Assembly (NCBI GenBank): GCA_031275525.1
Contig: JAISOP010000103.1
Span: 1-6,852 of the forward strand
DNA length: 6,852 bases
Source: Tannerella sp.
Lineage (GTDB): Bacteria > Bacteroidota > Bacteroidia > Bacteroidales > Tannerellaceae
Direction of reading: 5' to 3'
The notes below the pieces were generated by a model, which was given only the letters and a program-made list of their open reading frames with translations, searched no databases and was not told the DNA's origin. Position 1 is the stretch's first letter; each line of letters begins with the position of its first letter. Shown one piece after another: positions 6,590-6,852 of the stretch. A program made the position numbers and the translations under genes.

Positions 6590-6667
6590 TATCGGTCATT
6601 TCACACTGCCACCGCAGGGCTTTAGCCCAATTCCCCCCTCATTGCCGTCTACTTCAGCTGACGGCAA
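6590..6667 (+). repeat. Dispersed intergenic repeat, copy B
   Basis: This is the second copy of the element at 1-80, in the same orientation. It carries the GGGCT/AGCCC mini-hairpin (6617-6621 and 6624-6628), the run AATTCCCCCC, and a hairpin TTGCCGT/ACGGCAA (6642-6648 and 6661-6667) with a 12-nt loop. The substitutions between the copies spare both stems: all stem bases are identical except the outermost pair of the second hairpin, T-A here and T-G in copy A. This suggests the structure is kept. No transposase is linked to it in the window. Confidence 0.8.
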
Positions 6668-6732
6668 ACAGCTGACAGCAGGATACGGCAGGGTGCGGCA
6701 GATATGGCAGGGTGAGTAAGCAGGCATTTTTT

Positions 6733-6764
6733 CACTCACCACTCACCACTCACCACTCACCACT
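6733..6764. repeat. 7-bp tandem repeat (CACTCAC)x4 plus a partial unit
   Basis: Four perfect CACTCAC units (6733-6739, 6740-6746, 6747-6753, 6754-6760) are followed by CACT. The motif also appears inverted just upstream: GGTGAGT at 6711-6717 can pair with ACTCACC at 6734-6740 across a 16-nt loop. Because the same seven bases recur, the inverted copy could pair with alternative registers of the array. It is an intergenic simple repeat; copy number may vary between strains. Confidence 0.9.
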
Positions 6765-6852
6765 GTTTCCAGAGCCATTTCTTGTTATTGTTTAGCGTTC
6801 GTTTAGGTTTTATTATGTTTCAAATCGAGGGAATTATCATCTTTTATGGTTT

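Larger units (their letters stand above)
6484..6852. other. Gene-free, repeat-rich intergenic stretch
   Basis: No credible coding sequence is present in these 369 bases; the one open frame of note (6516-6719) runs through repeat DNA and resembles no protein. In order it holds a long AT-rich inverted repeat (6534-6579), dispersed-repeat copy B (6590-6667), several G-rich 'GGCAG' echoes (6686-6710), and a 7-bp tandem repeat (6733-6764). Bases 6765-6852 are AT-rich; I see no clear promoter and no start of a next gene there. Confidence 0.75.

Noticed and set aside
6516..6719. 67-codon plus-strand frame in the 3' intergenic region
   Set aside because: It runs through the AT-rich hairpin and the dispersed repeat and has no protein resemblance.
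6733..6764. CRISPR array
   Set aside because: The units are 7 bp with no spacers; it is a simple tandem repeat.
1..6852. Mobile island or transposon bounded by the two direct repeats
   Set aside because: There is no transposase, integrase or target duplication, and the genes enclosed are typical chromosomal ones; dispersed intergenic repeats explain the data better.

Overview
This 6.85 kb window looks like ordinary chromosome from a member of the Bacteroidota, most likely the order Bacteroidales. Four things point there: promoters of the Bacteroides type (TAnnTTTG at -7, sometimes with TTG/TTTG about 19-21 bp upstream), A-rich leaders without a Shine-Dalgarno sequence, a short secreted protein with a C-terminal domain resembling the type IX secretion (T9SS) sorting domain, and a MurQ/BadF-type kinase pair. 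Genus cannot be fixed; a Tannerella/Parabacteroides-like organism would fit but is inference.

Layout: (1) 1-154, a dispersed-repeat copy cut by the window edge. (2) 155-2296 minus, a 713-aa cytoplasmic TPR protein of unknown specific role. (3) A 92-bp divergent intergenic region with a -7 box on each strand. (4) 2389-4176 plus, lepA (elongation factor 4), complete. (5) 4304-4651 plus, a 115-aa exported protein that is little more than a signal peptide and a T9SS-CTD-like beta domain, with its own promoter. (6) 4654-5469 minus, murQ, ending 2 bp from the stop of the small gene (tail to tail). (7) A divergent region with two good Bacteroides-type promoters. (8) 5632-6483 plus, a BadF/BadG-type sugar kinase. 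(9) 6484-6852, gene-free: a long AT-rich inverted repeat, a second copy of the repeat seen at the left edge, and a 7-bp tandem repeat.

The clearest functional link is murQ with the divergent kinase. A BadF-type amino-sugar kinase could phosphorylate MurNAc and/or GlcNAc, and MurQ then converts MurNAc-6-phosphate to GlcNAc-6-phosphate plus D-lactate, so the pair is a plausible peptidoglycan amino-sugar recycling module. One caveat is that the kinase has a diverged first phosphate-binding motif. LepA acts on ribosomes and has no evident link to its neighbours.

I found no CRISPR array, tRNA, rRNA, transposase or phage gene. Nothing here is clearly a new system. The points most worth a second look are the altered kinase motif, the stand-alone CTD-like secreted protein, and the structured repeat that occurs in the same orientation at both ends of the window.
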